DNA from: Ciona savignyi
Taxonomy: Eukaryota > Chordata > Ascidiacea > Phlebobranchia > Cionidae
Assembly (NCBI GenBank): GCA_000149265.1
Contig: CH001338.1
Span: 421,126 to 485,125, forward strand
Reading direction: 5' to 3'
DNA length: 64,000 nt
Shown here: one piece after another, positions 32,831 to 44,389 of the stretch
Layout: every line of letters starts with the position of its first letter
How positions within the stretch are numbered: position 1 is the stretch's first letter
Notes under the pieces: model-generated
Seen by the model: the letters and a program-made list of their open reading frames with translations, nothing else
What the model was told of the DNA's origin: nothing
The model's database searches: none
Made by a program: the position numbers and the translations under genes

Positions 32831-33644
32831 GGTCAAATTGAACACAATCTTATAGGTTAAATCTGTGTCAATTTGCTTTTTAGAATGCATACGGTCCAGT
32901 GAACCACACACAGTTGTTTGCATTCTGGTCTGATTTTCATTTCATTTTTATTCATTTTATTATTGTTGATTTAAGATATGACATGCGCGTCAAGCTTCAA
33001 CTTGATTTAATGTTTTACATATATATATTTCTACACTTTCTTCACCCCATTAGTCCACTGAGTTCAGGCAATGTCCGTTATGTGCCATTGCCCAAGGGCC
33101 CAACCGACTTGCTAACGACTGGTTTCAATCCCACAACCATAAGACCGAAGCCGCAACCCTGGAACTGAATCACAGGCCATCGATACCACCGGAGGGCAGA
33201 ATCCGACCAACTCGTTTGCGACCGCCATGCAATCATGGACGCTACAAATGGGGAATCCCGTGGTGACCCTCACTCGAGCTGGGTCAGGTGTCGTCGTAAC
33301 GCAACAACGGTTCCTACTCGACCCAAACGCCGACAAATCTCAACCTCCCAGTCCATTTGGGTGAGTAGGTACGTGTCTCTGAACCTTGTGCTAACGTTGA
33401 CCTGGAAAAAGTAATTTATAACTTTCCAGTTACCACCCTATCTTCCAAACTTTTCACAATATTTTAAATTTCTTAAAAAGACATCAAACTAACAATGTCC
33501 TAGGTACATATGGACTGTTCCTCTCTGGTATTTCACCCAAAGTGACCCATCTGTTCAATTGACCTGGATGTATCCCAAACAGGGTAAGTAACGTACAAAC
33601 GGCCGCACTTGTCTTTATCTCGTGTAGCCTGATTAATTGTCCTT

Positions 33645-33840
33645 CTGGAAGGTCAAGAATTCGAAACTGGTCGCTAGCTAGTCACTTAACTGATATTGCT
33701 CGAACCTAGTGGATAAATTAATAGGTTTTACTAAATTGAATGAATATGTGAATCATACATAACACACTGCAATATCTCCGGTAACCCGACGGTGGACACG
33801 AGGTGATCTGACGATGGCCCGTGTGTTAACCCCCTTTGTT
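33645..33840 (+). mobile_element. SINE, main family, in M1 intron (unit 1)
   Basis: Core modules ggtcgctagctagtcactta, cactgcaatatctccggtaa, cccgacggtggacacgaggt and gatctgacgatggcccgtgt are present; the tRNA-like head is short. The same insertion is in unit 2 at 54290-54482, so it predates the duplication. A separate inverse core fragment lies at about 33050-33140 (and 53650-53740). Confidence 0.75.
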
Positions 33841-34989
33841 TTCTTCCCATTCAAACAATAAACATGAAATATCATATTCATTGAGCTTCGCAATGATCAC
33901 CACTATTGTCCTCAGATACCACATTGAATGGTGTGGCTGCCAGCGATTATATCACCGGGAATTATGGTGGTTTCGGTTACTACTTGGTCAATTATGACAA
34001 CGACAATTGGATAAAGATCATCGACCAATTAAATAATGATTACAAGGTAATTTGTTTCAATGCATGGAGTTTGATGTTGTGCTTCACTTGTGCTGCCACA
34101 TAGGGCTGCGTTGAATCACTTTTCCATTTTCTCACCTCATTCCAATAAACCGATGGTAAATTAATGAATTATTTTTCAGAAAATTGAAGGCTAAAACAAG
34201 AGGTCAACTTATTTACGATTTCTTCACTTTGGCAAGGTACATTCAGGCTTTACTAACAAAAGTTGAGGCTTTTGATGAAATGGGCGATGCCTTTTGATGG
34301 AAACGCTCTCTTATTGAAAAAATGTGCTTTTGACATTACAGCACGACCCCATAAATACGTTTGAAATATTTTTCTAAAATTCGGATTTATTTTGTTCCAT
34401 AGCCGGAGAACTGCATTACAACATCAGTCAGAGCTTGACCGAGTCCTTAAAATCGGATTTCTATTACATTCCGTGGTAGAGTGGGCTGTATTCGCTTGGA
34501 TATCTGGATCAGATGCTTGGTCGCTCCAAAGTCTATACGGGAGTTTATTCGGAGAGAATCGTCTGGGTTGTAAAATTGTCACCAGTCGTTGTGTCGTTGT
34601 GTAAGGTTGGAGGACATTTGAACTTTTACTAGCGACATTTAATATTTCACTATTTTAGAATCTAAATGAATGTAATTAAGATTCCTTCTTTTTGCAGCTA
34701 CGGGACTGGTTTCTTCTCCTTTAGTGGAATTATAAGCTCATGCACTTCTCATTTCTCCACCCAGTTTGAACTACAAGAGGTATTGGATATTCATCATTTA
34801 TCTTCTAACTATCACCCTAAATCTAAGCCGGCAATCATTGTATTACTGCGAGCCATCGTGTTGTAGAAGCCTTTTTTCAATGCATTGATTTTAATGAAAG
34901 TCTTGTGACAATTCATTTCAATCCATTGAACTACTACGTTTGGGCAACTCACACTTAGTTCATTTCTATTGCCACCCACCAGCTAGCGG

Positions 34990-35290
34990 TTGGTTTAGAT
35001 CCCATAACCTTCTGGCTGACAAAACAGAATAGGATATTTCTGTTTATTCCTGGGAAAACAAGGAATGGGAAAACCAAAGTGGTCAACACACGCACAATCG
35101 TCAGTTTAAATCGCGCCCACCGTCGGGTTACCGGAGCTATTAAAGTGTGTTGTATATGATAGACACGTTCGTTCAATTTAGTAGAACCCATTAATCCTCT
35201 TAAGCAATATTGGTGCTAGCGTTCAGTTTCGTACCCACAATCCTTCCGCTGAAAGGCGATGCACTAACTCACCAAGCTAATCGGCCGGAA
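34990..35290 (-). mobile_element. SINE, main family, minus strand, in last M1 intron
   Basis: Inverse modules: caacacacgcacaatcgtca, gcgcccaccgtcgggttacc, ggagctattaaagtgtgttg, tagtagaacccattaatc, and a tRNA-like head inverse ccgctgaaaggcgatgcact, aactcaccaagcta. This is one of the better-preserved heads. It is in the part of unit 1 that unit 2 lacks. Confidence 0.75.
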
Positions 35291-35460
35291 TACAACCCAC
35301 CTAACTGAGCTTGTTTCAGCTGGAAGCATTCAAAGCTGAAAACGCCGACCAACTTGGTTCAGGAGTGAGCAGTGTGGACCAAGCGCTCGAGAAAACCAAG
35401 ACAAATATCCAGTGGAGTTCGCTAGGTTGGATAAAGTGGTTTCGCCCTAACTTGATATAA

Positions 35461-37215
35461 AATCAAACCTTATTTGACGTGCAGCAAAAATTATGAAGAA
35501 TAATTGTACTGCTTATACGGAGTTAGGTACAAGTTGCAACCGAAATAAATATCAACTTGTTGTTTAAATACCCAGGTATTCATCCCTTGTGCCGATGATA
35601 TTATAATGTGTGAATGGTATTTTTTTATAATTGCGAAATTATGACGTTGTCTATGTGACTAATTGACTCGAATGTTGATGAAATTATTTTTTACTCGTGA
35701 AAAATGTATATTGAAGTTCAATAATTGCAAAAAAAAAATTCATTGTGGTTGTTTGTCATATTTTATTCCCCTTTCTTTTTCCGGTCCGATTCAACCAATA
35801 AAAACACAATATCCAACATTGATTGTTGTCGCGGGAGAGATGCTGCGGTTGTGTTGTATCGTCTCCCACACATCCCATCCATTTATTTTGATGAATCGCC
35901 CTTAAAATTACACCCTAGCCACCACCCTCCGTACACGACTGACGACTGACGACACAAACCCGTTCCCTTCCGCCCCGCTGTTGAGCATCGGTGACGGTCC
36001 GGCCATCGTGCGGACGGCTTGGTTAAGATAAAATGGACGCCGTCCGCGCCACTGAGTAGCATTATATTTCATATCATTAACCCAAAGTATAAAATAGACG
36101 CCGAAACTTTAGTAGCATCTTTTCTCATTACAATCGCCCCGTTATATTTCAATCCCCGGTCGGTCTACGATGACACATTATGTTCAAAGCTACTTTAGTT
36201 TAAATTCCACGCTTTATCACATCCCCGACCCTAGTCCTGGTCGGAATCTCTCACGACCCCCAACCACTAACTTGGACTAATCTGACTTCTTCAAATGACG
36301 ACAGAAGTTATTAGAAATGAAGAAGCATGTGATGGAAGATCATGTCCATCAATCTTAGCAACACACTGATGTAGCGTCGTTGATCGGCAGCACCTGTTCT
36401 AGCAAATTGAAATTGTTCAAGTACGAAAATAGGCAACAAATGGCAATACAGTTGACATATATACAGCATCAACAACTATAGCTTACAACCATTCACCCGT
36501 TTAACCCCCATATGTTCACACATGGCGTTGAAGTGATAACTTTATTGACGTCAGCCCCCAATACTACATGACCAACTTCCCACAACGTTAAGCGAAACGA
36601 CAGCTCGAATAAATCGTCGCCAAGATGGACTTTGCATTTACCTCATTTCGAATCCTGTTCTACTTTCAAGCTCTGTACAAATAATGTCCGCAATAAACGT
36701 GATCTCATTCGTTGTTACAAATCAATTTCAACACGTTTCACTAATTTGGGGGTTACCCTAAACTGATGGAATTCATGTTCGTGCATACCAATAAAACCTC
36801 TATTAATTGGGGTTTCCTCATCGGAACCCTCAAACACGGGAAAAGATTGTTCCCCCGGATCCTTCTTACCGCAGTTCGAATTCCATAATGACTTGCGGTT
36901 TCGTATGATTTGTCAACAAAGTTCAGTTTTATTCAACTCACTAATCCACTAGATTGTTACAGGCTGCGACCATGATGTGCCTTGTTTGACAACTTCCAGA
37001 GAGGGCTTTATTAAAAGTTTGATTATCCGGTCTAGTTTTCATCGACTACTGGTTATGGAACAGCAAAAAAACTAATATTCTTAAAACGATATTTCTCGCA
37101 AGAAATCCGATTGGTGTAGCAAGAGCGTTCGATTGCTACCAGCCATCCCAGGGCATCGTATTTCATGTCGCTAGTTGGCGCAGGTGTTACCATTATTGTG
37201 GCTTAATGGTAAATA
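35461..37215. other. Intergenic, no gene recognised; contains a strong hairpin
   Basis: Moderate GC compared with the surroundings at about 35930-36060 and 36230-36300. A 9-bp perfect stem gcggacggc / gccgtccgc lies at 36010-36018 and 36039-36047. No coding exon or element end is recognised. Confidence 0.4.
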
Positions 37216-37810
37216 TTCTGCATGGTAGATCTCAAAAATGCATTAAAACCACAGATATCAATGTATTTAAAACCAAACCAGATATCGTATATATTGTTGT
37301 GTATTAAATGTAATATAAATGAAATAGCCCTAAACGAAACTAAAGATAATAGCTTCCCAGGAAGCGACGGACTAAGCTATTTAATATATAAAATACTATT
37401 TCTCACCATAAAATATGACCTTTAAGAAGTTTTTAATAATATATATTTAAAAAACAACCTCTCTGAAACCATGAAATCCTCAATAGGTAAATTAATCCAT
37501 AAAAAGGTGATAACACGAACTTAAAAAATTGGCGTCCAATTTCTATTCTCAATTGCGATTACAAAATTTTAAGCAAAATAATTAGTAATAGACTTTAAAC
37601 TATAATTCCAAAAATAATAAGCCCAAATCAAAAATGCGGAATAAAAGAACGACTGATTAATGATGGATTATATAATATTCAAGGTGTTATAGATTCTCGA
37701 AAATACTTTAATAAAAACTTAACTATAAGAGCGATTGATTTTGAAAAGGCCTTTGACAGAAGTTATCCCAAATTCATATTTAAAATTTGTGAAAAAATAA
37801 ACCTTGTTGC
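37216..37810 (+). mobile_element. L1/Tx1-like LINE reverse transcriptase fragment
   Basis: Plus-strand frames show NSFPGSDGLSYLIYKI, then NLKNWRPISILNCDYKILSK, IISNRL, PNQKCGI, and AIDFEKAFD, the successive RT boxes of L1/Tx1-like LINEs up to the first catalytic Asp. Stops and frame changes interrupt it, and it ends abruptly at about 37803. It resembles the LINE at 56.5-61.9 kb (QKCGI, SIDYEKAFD) but is a different copy in the opposite orientation. It is unique to unit 1. Confidence 0.8.
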
Positions 37811-37819
37811 CTAGGAAAA

Positions 37820-38195
37820 TGCAAGGGTTGTTGCCTTGGACAATGCACTTAGGTTTAGTTCACATCTAAGCGCGTTGGAAGATACACATTTTTTACATAG
37901 CTGGCCCAATAACGATCGTATGGTGCAGTATACTCTGGAGCATATGGGCAACTACTCTACCGGCGGGCCAGATTATTACATGAATAGTATATTCAGTACA
38001 GGGTATGGTTAGATACAGTCTGCGGGCCGGTCAAAATCCCTTCACGGGCCGTGGGTTGCCCATGCCATGGTCTGAAGTATTTGAAGAAACATGAACATGT
38101 GCACATACATCGGTAATACGTCATTTGTTTAAAATAGATATTTAGCTATTTTTATTTAGGAAAAAGGTTGGTAACGAAACGGTGTCATAAACCAT
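37820..38195. repeat. Probable worn hAT-type repeat end
   Basis: Bases 38018-38078 (gcgggccggtcaaaatccct, cacgggccgtgggttgccca) resemble the right end of hAT-like elements of the gggccg...ggttgccc type. No clean partner end or target duplication was found. Confidence 0.4.
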
Positions 38196-38235
38196 CTCTT
38201 TCAAGTAAAACATTTCCTGAATAAGAATTCTGTCA

Positions 38236-38400
38236 AGTAAGATCGCCGAATGGTTGCAGGTGCGAAACTGATCGCTAGCTAGTCGGTTGTGGTGTCCTTG
38301 GTCAAGGCACTTAACACAACACAATGCAATAGCTCCGGTAATCCGACGATGGGCGCGAGGTGATCTGACGATTGCCCGTGTGTTAACCCCCTTGGTTTTT
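38236..38400 (+). mobile_element. SINE, main family (unit 1)
   Basis: Modules gatcgctagctagtcggttg, ttggtcaaggcacttaacac, gcaatagctccggtaatccg and tctgacgattgcccgtgtgt are present. The middle segment (ttctaccaaattg) is deleted. It is present in unit 2 at 54885-55040, so it is older than the duplication. Confidence 0.75.
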
Positions 38401-38442
38401 CCATTAACGAAGATAAATATAAATACCCTATCCTATCCTAAG

Positions 38443-38863
38443 AAATACCATGTGTTGACCTCACAAGTTGGGAAGTACTGGGTCACGCTTTTCTACTTTC
38501 TATTAACTTTTTCAATTCTCCATTAAACTAAATATTTTTCTTATGTCAAATTTAACGGATGTTTGTTTTCTTCGATGTTATACATGTGTCGACGTAGCTT
38601 AAATTGAAAATCCTACGTCATTTGTTTACACTTGATGATTACTATTATAAATGAGAATCGTAACAATGCTATTGTTACCGCGACTTGCCCAATATCCCCG
38701 TCATGTAATATTTTGAAGGTTTTTAAATTCGCTGATAGTAATATTTTCGTCTAGTAATTTAACTTGTACAATGTGTTTAATATTATTTTTTATAATGAAT
38801 AAAAGTAAAGTTCACAAGTTAAAAAGTCTACTGTATAATAATGTTTAAAAATTTAATAATGTA
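38443..38863. other. Block almost identical to 55075-55489
   Basis: From gaaataccatgtgttgacct to aaaaattta the two units differ at about one position in over 400 bp by my reading, whereas sequence just before (SINE) and after (from about 38866) differs at several percent. No long open frame or RNA-gene signature is visible. Confidence 0.7.
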
Positions 38864-39417
38864 ACGTAATAATGTAACGTAAAAGTGGACTACAACTTTA
38901 AGCTGGAAGAACGTTTTGTTTCTGCTAAAATTGTGCGTTATTGCAACTAAAAGTCCTGTTGGGCTACGTGTGGTGTTGTGGGCGCCGCGAAAAGACGTAA
39001 AATTGCTTTTCATCGCCGCTTTTCGCTGATTGCATTGAAATTCCTGGTATTTGATTGTGCGGTACGGAACGCACGTTGATTGTTCCACGTGTTTTCTTTA
39101 CTTAAAGTGCTTGACCTCTAAGTTTGTTTCAGTTGCAAGAACGTTGGTTTTGTTTCAGTGATAAAATTGAAATTAAAGCTAAGTTCTTCCTAAGTATTTA
39201 AACTTAAAATTATATTTTTTGTCTTTCTCAAGATATGTAAGAATTTGTTTATAAATTCTGAATCGTTGGATTGATCCAAAGTTCGGTAAGAATGTGTTTT
39301 TATAATGTTTATTTATTATTGTGTGCAAATAGTAATGTGACTAAATAGAAACTTAGATATAGATATATCATTGCAACACGCTTCTATAACCTTGGAATCT
39401 AACAATTGTCAGTTTCT

Positions 39418-39662
39418 CAGCTTGGTGGATTAGTATGTCGCCTTTTAGCCGAAGAGTTGTAGATTCGAAACGGTTCACTAGCTAGTCGATTGTGTCCTTG
39501 GGCAAGGCACTTAACGGACATTGCCAGAACTAAGCAGATCAATGGGTTCTACCAAATTGAACAAACATGTATATCATATACAACTGAAATAGCTCTGGTA
39601 ACCCGACAGCGGGCGCGAGGTGATCTGACGATCGCACGTGTGTTAACCACCTTGTTTTCCAA
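39418..39662 (+). mobile_element. SINE, main family, complete copy (unit 1)
   Basis: The best full copy. The tRNA-like head agcttggtggattagtatgt (A-box region) and gttgtagattcgaaacg (B-box region) is followed by the family body: cactagctagtcgattgtgt, ccttgggcaaggcacttaac, ggttctaccaaattgaac, agctctggtaacccgacagc, gggcgcgaggtgatctgacg. It ends near ccaccttgttttcc. The unit 2 copy is at 56030-56277. RNA polymerase III promoter function is inferred from the boxes. Confidence 0.8.
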
Positions 39663-40386
39663 TATCTTAAGACTTCATTAACTGTAGGTAAATTTTTTAT
39701 TGGCCTTTATCATTGATATGACTCCAATAACGCAACGAACCATAACCAGCCATATAGTTTAACACCAGGTGGAACAGCTATCGGGTAAATATTATATTGG
39801 TTCGTTTTACAAGATTTAGATGGTTAACTGTCATATATATTGATTGTACTGTTATCTGTGGCAAATTTGTTGGGACACGGTAACCCAATAATCTCCAAGA
39901 ATGTTGATAATTTGAACAAATTTGTTGTGAGGCGTATAAATACGAGAATTAAAAACTGGAAAAGCCAAACATTTTGCAACCCACCAATATCTGGAAAATG
40001 CTGCAGAGCTGTTTTGTTAACAGCAAAAATAGTTTACATTTTCCTGGCGCTGCGTCTTTGCGGTAGCCGCGTGGGGGCGCATTCCTCATACAAATGATTC
40101 AAAACCAGAGAAACTTTTTTACTCGAATTACTTGGACCAAGTGGAGATTTGGTGGGTGTTTGAATGTATTTTTCTATAGTACTATCTCCGGTTTTGATCT
40201 ATTACCCCATCGCTCATGGTCCTCTTGCTCGGGTTGAGAGTTGGTTTGTTTTCTTTTACTCAGAGATTTAAGCCCGTCCTGAATTCACGTTTAAACCGTT
40301 GTGTTCGTCATGATATATTTTTGCAAACTCCCCTAAGCCTTTAAACCGTCTACCGTGACAACGTGTGCGTTTTAATTCCTGCTGAC
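39663..40386. other. End of unit 1, no gene recognised
   Basis: Up to about 40000 it matches unit 2 on both sides of the stacked LINEs (56278-56509 and 63890-64000). The last 0.39 kb before unit 2 begins has no identified partner in the window. Confidence 0.5.
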
Positions 40387-41239
40387 TTTTTTCCATTATC
40401 CCGTTTGTTCGATTGTCTCGTGTTAAATTTTGTTCGTTTCGTTTTGACAATTTAATGAACTGTCTGCAGTTGGCCTGTCGTAAGAGCCGTCCATAACGGA
40501 AGTTTAGGCATCCAATTTACAATAAATTTGGCTATTAATTCTAGGCAGTAAAATGGGTTTGTACCGTTTACTTCTGATATTTCAGCCTCATTTCGGGCCT
40601 GAGATATAACATTGGAGAAATATTTGATTAGAATTTGTAAATTCGGGGAATGAATCATCGACTGGTTCCTCGTCGTTTTAACTCAAAATTAGATGTTTGC
40701 ACACATCATCAAACCAGTATATACATGGTCTCTTGACGCCGAAATCTTACCAACCCACGTAGTTTATTCATATTTTTCATCGTGTGGGACCAATACAAAT
40801 GTAAAAATAGTTTAGAAAATGTACCATCCGTTGCTTTACCCGTCACCAAAAATCGTGTTAAATAACCTGTCAGTGAGTGATCACAAAACAGCGAAGGACT
40901 GACCGAATTAAAGCCATACTACCATCACAAATAAAAAGTTTTGCTGAAGTTTTACCAATAACACGATTTTCTGCCTAACGAAACATGTTCATGAAATTAC
41001 ATATTGAAGCGATGTTATGTTGCTCTGCAACCGGACAATAGACACAATAGACATTTTCCTTTTATTGGGTGGTTTTGTAGGCATAGTACGGAAGTTTACT
41101 TACCTTTCTCTGAAGTAATTATGCTACCGGTAGCATCGATATATACTATATCAGTTTGACTGCGATCGTGGAAAATTCTCATCGTTTCGTCAGACCACAA
41201 CATTATTGCTGGAGGTGTGGAAGAAATCACCTGAAAGGT

Positions 41240-41765
41240 TTGACTATTTAAGTTTCGAGCGCAATTGTATCATTTTCCTACGCGACTTCTATCTTTCTCG
41301 CCTGAAATCGAACCTTCTTCAGTACACTTTTTGGTGGAGCACCGTCACGATTTTCAGACTCAAAGACATCTGCTGGTAATTGCCGTAAATTATTAAGATA
41401 CACTGCCCTAGTATTTACATTGGCAAGTTCCTTGCGCATTTCCTGTAAGTCACGTGAAACTCTTAATTTCTATCTTTTATGTCAGGTGTTTTAAATTTAC
41501 AAAGGATTACTACTTTTTTAAACTTCGTCGAAAAATGTCACCCCAATTTTTCGATTCCACACGTCCACCAGACACGGATGTTCTTACCTCATTCAAATCA
41601 TTTTCATCCAACGTAAATACAGAAGACCTTACCAATGGTGGGGATGGGCGCCATAATTCACATTCTTCCATCTCGTCGTCGATATCACTTACCTCACTTG
41701 AACTCACGTGTTCGGGGCTCTGTGACGCTAATGAATTCGAACTCGAAATACGATAACCCTATTAC
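41240..41765 (-). pseudogene. Unit 2 copy of the unrecognised minus-strand frame
   Basis: Same segment as 19994-20541. The MSSSEVSDIDDEMEECELW part survives, but the frame ends early after RRSLKK, about 60 bp present in unit 1 near the KGQRRQEM region are replaced, and the distal part is out of frame. Unit 1 therefore holds the better copy. The following 14-residue repeat (42055-42115) has under two units here. Confidence 0.55.
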
Positions 41766-42589
41766 TTTTATTTGTTTTGTTTTAATCCGATCGTTTAAGA
41801 AATCCATGTGGAAGATTGTAAATTCATTTCATCCTTATACTTTTGATATAAATATCTGTTCCCCTTTAATTTTGGAGAGGTTTCGTTTGCACAGCTTGCC
41901 TGACAGAAGTTCCAAACTATGAATGGACAAACTATCAAAATGCTCCATCGAATGAATTGACTGTAAAACCGATTCGGAATCGCGTTGTCTAATTTTAGCT
42001 CGACCGCCCCCATACAAGGTCTTTATCTGACTACTTGGCCTCGATCCAAACTCGATCGCGCTCGTTGCACCGACGTTCTTCCTCGCTTTACCCTCGTTCG
42101 CGCTCGTTGCACCCACCTTCGAAATAACTGGCGAAAACTTTATAAATGTCTATCTGGATAAGAAAACCGCAGCATCCCTAAATGACGAGTTTATTCAGAA
42201 GTTTCGTGCATATAGCCCCCCGCGTATATTGTATATAATCTATATATCACTTTGAAGGACAGCACATCATGATGGCTGGATAACTGTCCTTTGGGATATG
42301 GAAAGGGTCTTTTATAGGGATTCGTAAAGTGTATATGCGTCTGTTTTAATTATAAGTCTAAAATATCGATTCCATAACACTTATAAACGACCATCAAGAA
42401 AAAAAGTTTGTAAAATGTCTATATGTTAATCCGTTAAAACAAGCTTTCAAATAATTGTTGTCGATTTTCAAGATCGTGTTTAATCCCTATGATATCTGAA
42501 ACTCGTTCACTTTTTCTCCTAGAGCGTGATTATCTGGTTCAATGATGCTAGGATTGATTTTCCAGGTCTCTTTTGGTCGTGGATTATTT

Positions 42590-43020
42590 CCTTTTTTATC
42601 TGCTGTGTAGATTAAAAAAGTCTTTTTTGACCTGCAATTGCAAAGGTCACCATGAAGTTTTTTTTGCCTAAACATCTTTTTATTTTGGCTGGACTAAAAA
42701 GCTTAATTCTCATGCTTTCATATATAATCGCTGTTTGAAGTTTTTCAAGCTTTCTTCTGTGGCACGTACACTAGATGTAATTAACCTGTGAGTTTTCTGT
42801 GGCATTGCGCCACGAGCACCAACCACGACCCTAACGAAAGTTCTATGTCTTCCCTGGGTAGCCTCGAATTGTTTTTCTTGTGCATCATACTTTTGACCTT
42901 TGCATGGGCATGCAGCGTCGATCACGTGGATTTTTATTTCTGTATCCGTAGCCAGAACATCGGGCTTTATTACACTGCCAGCGTATTTTTTTCCATTTAT
43001 TAAGATATTCTTAAAATTGA
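42590..43020 (-). mobile_element. R2/NeSL-type LINE restriction-like endonuclease relic (unit 2)
   Basis: Minus-strand translation gives ILINGKKYAGSVIKPDVLAT, DTEIKIHVIDAACPCKG, a KYDAQEKQFEAT helix, then FVRVVVGARGAMP. This matches the PD...D.. pattern of the C-terminal restriction-like endonuclease of R2/NeSL-group LINEs (KPD-V, I-DV.VP.EG, then VVGALG). It lies 1.4 kb downstream, on the same strand, of the RT relic at 44390-44560, in the order expected. Unit 1 has unrelated sequence here. Only one frame segment (42925-42710) is open. Confidence 0.6.
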
Positions 43021-43221
43021 CTTCAGTTCCCCTTTAACATAATATTTTAAGTAAATCCTTTATTTCCTCGTACTTGTCTCGATGCGCTGTCCTGCACTGA
43101 AGGGACGCACCTGATTAGAACCCAATCTCCACTCGTGTATCGCAGCGCCTATAATGGGAAGACACCACCCATAGGTTACCGAAATCCAGGGTATCTGAGC
43201 CTCCGTACCTTATCGCTGCAA

Positions 43222-43480
43222 TCTGACTTTGAGATCACGAAAATCAAGAAAGGTCAAATCATGACCGAATGCGCGCGGGTTCCAAACTCGGGAACATGTC
43301 GCAGAAATTGTTGCGAGACGAGGATGCAAGATCAAAGCGCTCCGGGCGAAGACAACACTTACATTAACACCGAGTGTTCAAAGTAATGGGTCTTCCCGAG
43401 AACGCTGATAAAGCAAACACTAAAATTATTTCCTTAATCGGTATGAGGACAGGCACCCAACATAGAATCGACGATAAATT
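43222..43480 (+). pseudogene. MEX-3 KH-domain fragment (unit 2)
   Basis: Same fragment as in unit 1: MTECARVPNSG, a frame change, GCKIKALR equivalents, then VFKVMGLPENADKANTKIIS. The second half here is closer to a normal KH domain (PENADKA) than in unit 1, while the first half is more damaged. The units have decayed independently. Confidence 0.75.
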
Positions 43481-44389
43481 CAAGAATAACGGTCTCCGGA
43501 TGGTGACGTTTTGGGCTTTTATATTACTGTTTGTTATCGATATGGTGCAATTGTCTCATTACTTTTATTATGCTTTAAAGGGGGATGGTTAAACCTCTAT
43601 GTAATGCCGGCTATATAAGCCAGAGGAATCTCTCTCGTCGGCCTCTTTCCATCTCGACAGACGTTTATAATAAAGGAGGGCGTTCAACTCTCCAATGCAA
43701 ACGGACCTCACACATACGGCTGTTACTCAAAATCCTGATATAGAAAGTTTTAAAATTTTTTCACAGTTTAAAATTAAAGCTTTGAAGCCTTGATCTGCAA
43801 CCTAAACTCAAAAGCCTCACAAAATCGAGTTCATACCCCTTCGTATATCGGCAAGTTTTTCCCAACAAAACTGCTAGCAGATGCACAATCAACACCTTTA
43901 TTTCACAAGGCATTGCTCCACGATTACAAAACTTTACAGCTAAACGAGAACACCGGTGCGTAGCCTAGCACATGCTGCTTTCAGCCAAACAAACATTGGG
44001 GAATCACCACTATTGTTACTCAGCAAAACTTTAAAAACAATGACTCCTGGAGGGTACCACTCGTCACATCCTGCCGTTCATAGAGTCTTAATTGGTTATA
44101 AGCCATCTAAAAAGAGGCGATAGTGATGGGCCTCCAGCGGTTGGACCTTGTCGAGATTTTCATGGCCTTTTGTGAACGTAATAGTCTGGCTTACCTTGGT
44201 CCATTGAGGGCACTTGCACAGAGCCAAATGTTGAAAGTACTTTGGTGGACACTTCGACCAATCTTGTTCGTCCTCGACCATCATTCCGCCAGGGCGTATA
44301 GTCCATTTTATCCTACGTAGATGTACACCAGTTCCTGCAATAATACACTTATGACGTTTTTTTAAAACTAACTTTGGATTATGTAGGTT

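Larger units (their letters stand above)
33176..35460 (+). pseudogene. M1 aminopeptidase (aminopeptidase N-like) C-terminal exons, 5' truncated and broken
   Basis: Exons at 33176-33360, 33504-33583, 33916-34046, about 34180-34237, about 34400-34604, 34698-34779 and 35320-35460 follow the C-terminal (ERAP1_C) half of M1 zinc aminopeptidases: SWTLQMGNPVVTLTR and QRFLLDPN, YIWTVPLWY, NYGGFGYYLVNYDNDNW, TRGQLIYDFFTLAR, SGLYSLGYLDQMLGRSKVY, SHFSTQFELQELEAFKAENA, and DQALEKTKTNIQW before TAA. Splice phases agree over the first three exons. Exon 4 carries one extra G (gaaggctaaa), the exon 5 acceptor does not restore frame, and there is a TAG at 34477-34479 (PW*SGL). The catalytic HEXXH half is absent from the window. 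A polyA signal AATAAA lies at 35544. Confidence 0.85.
19105..40386. repeat. Segmental duplication, unit 1
   Basis: From about 19105 (tttttcattatcccgtttgt) the sequence runs in parallel with unit 2 from about 40387. Matching blocks include 19105-21180 / 40387-42325, 21764-22010 / 42326-42575, 22430-24990 / 43040-46260, 26084-26530 / 46295-46735, 27774-33918 / 47668-54542 and 38195-40000 / 54830-56509 plus 63890-64000. Several insertions or deletions distinguish the units. Unit 1 alone has about 33919-38190. Substitutions run a few percent, judged by eye. Confidence 0.85.

Noticed and set aside
39490-39681. Open frames repeated at several loci (TRQRARGDLTIARVLTTL)
   Set aside because: They are translations of the SINE body and recur wherever the SINE occurs.
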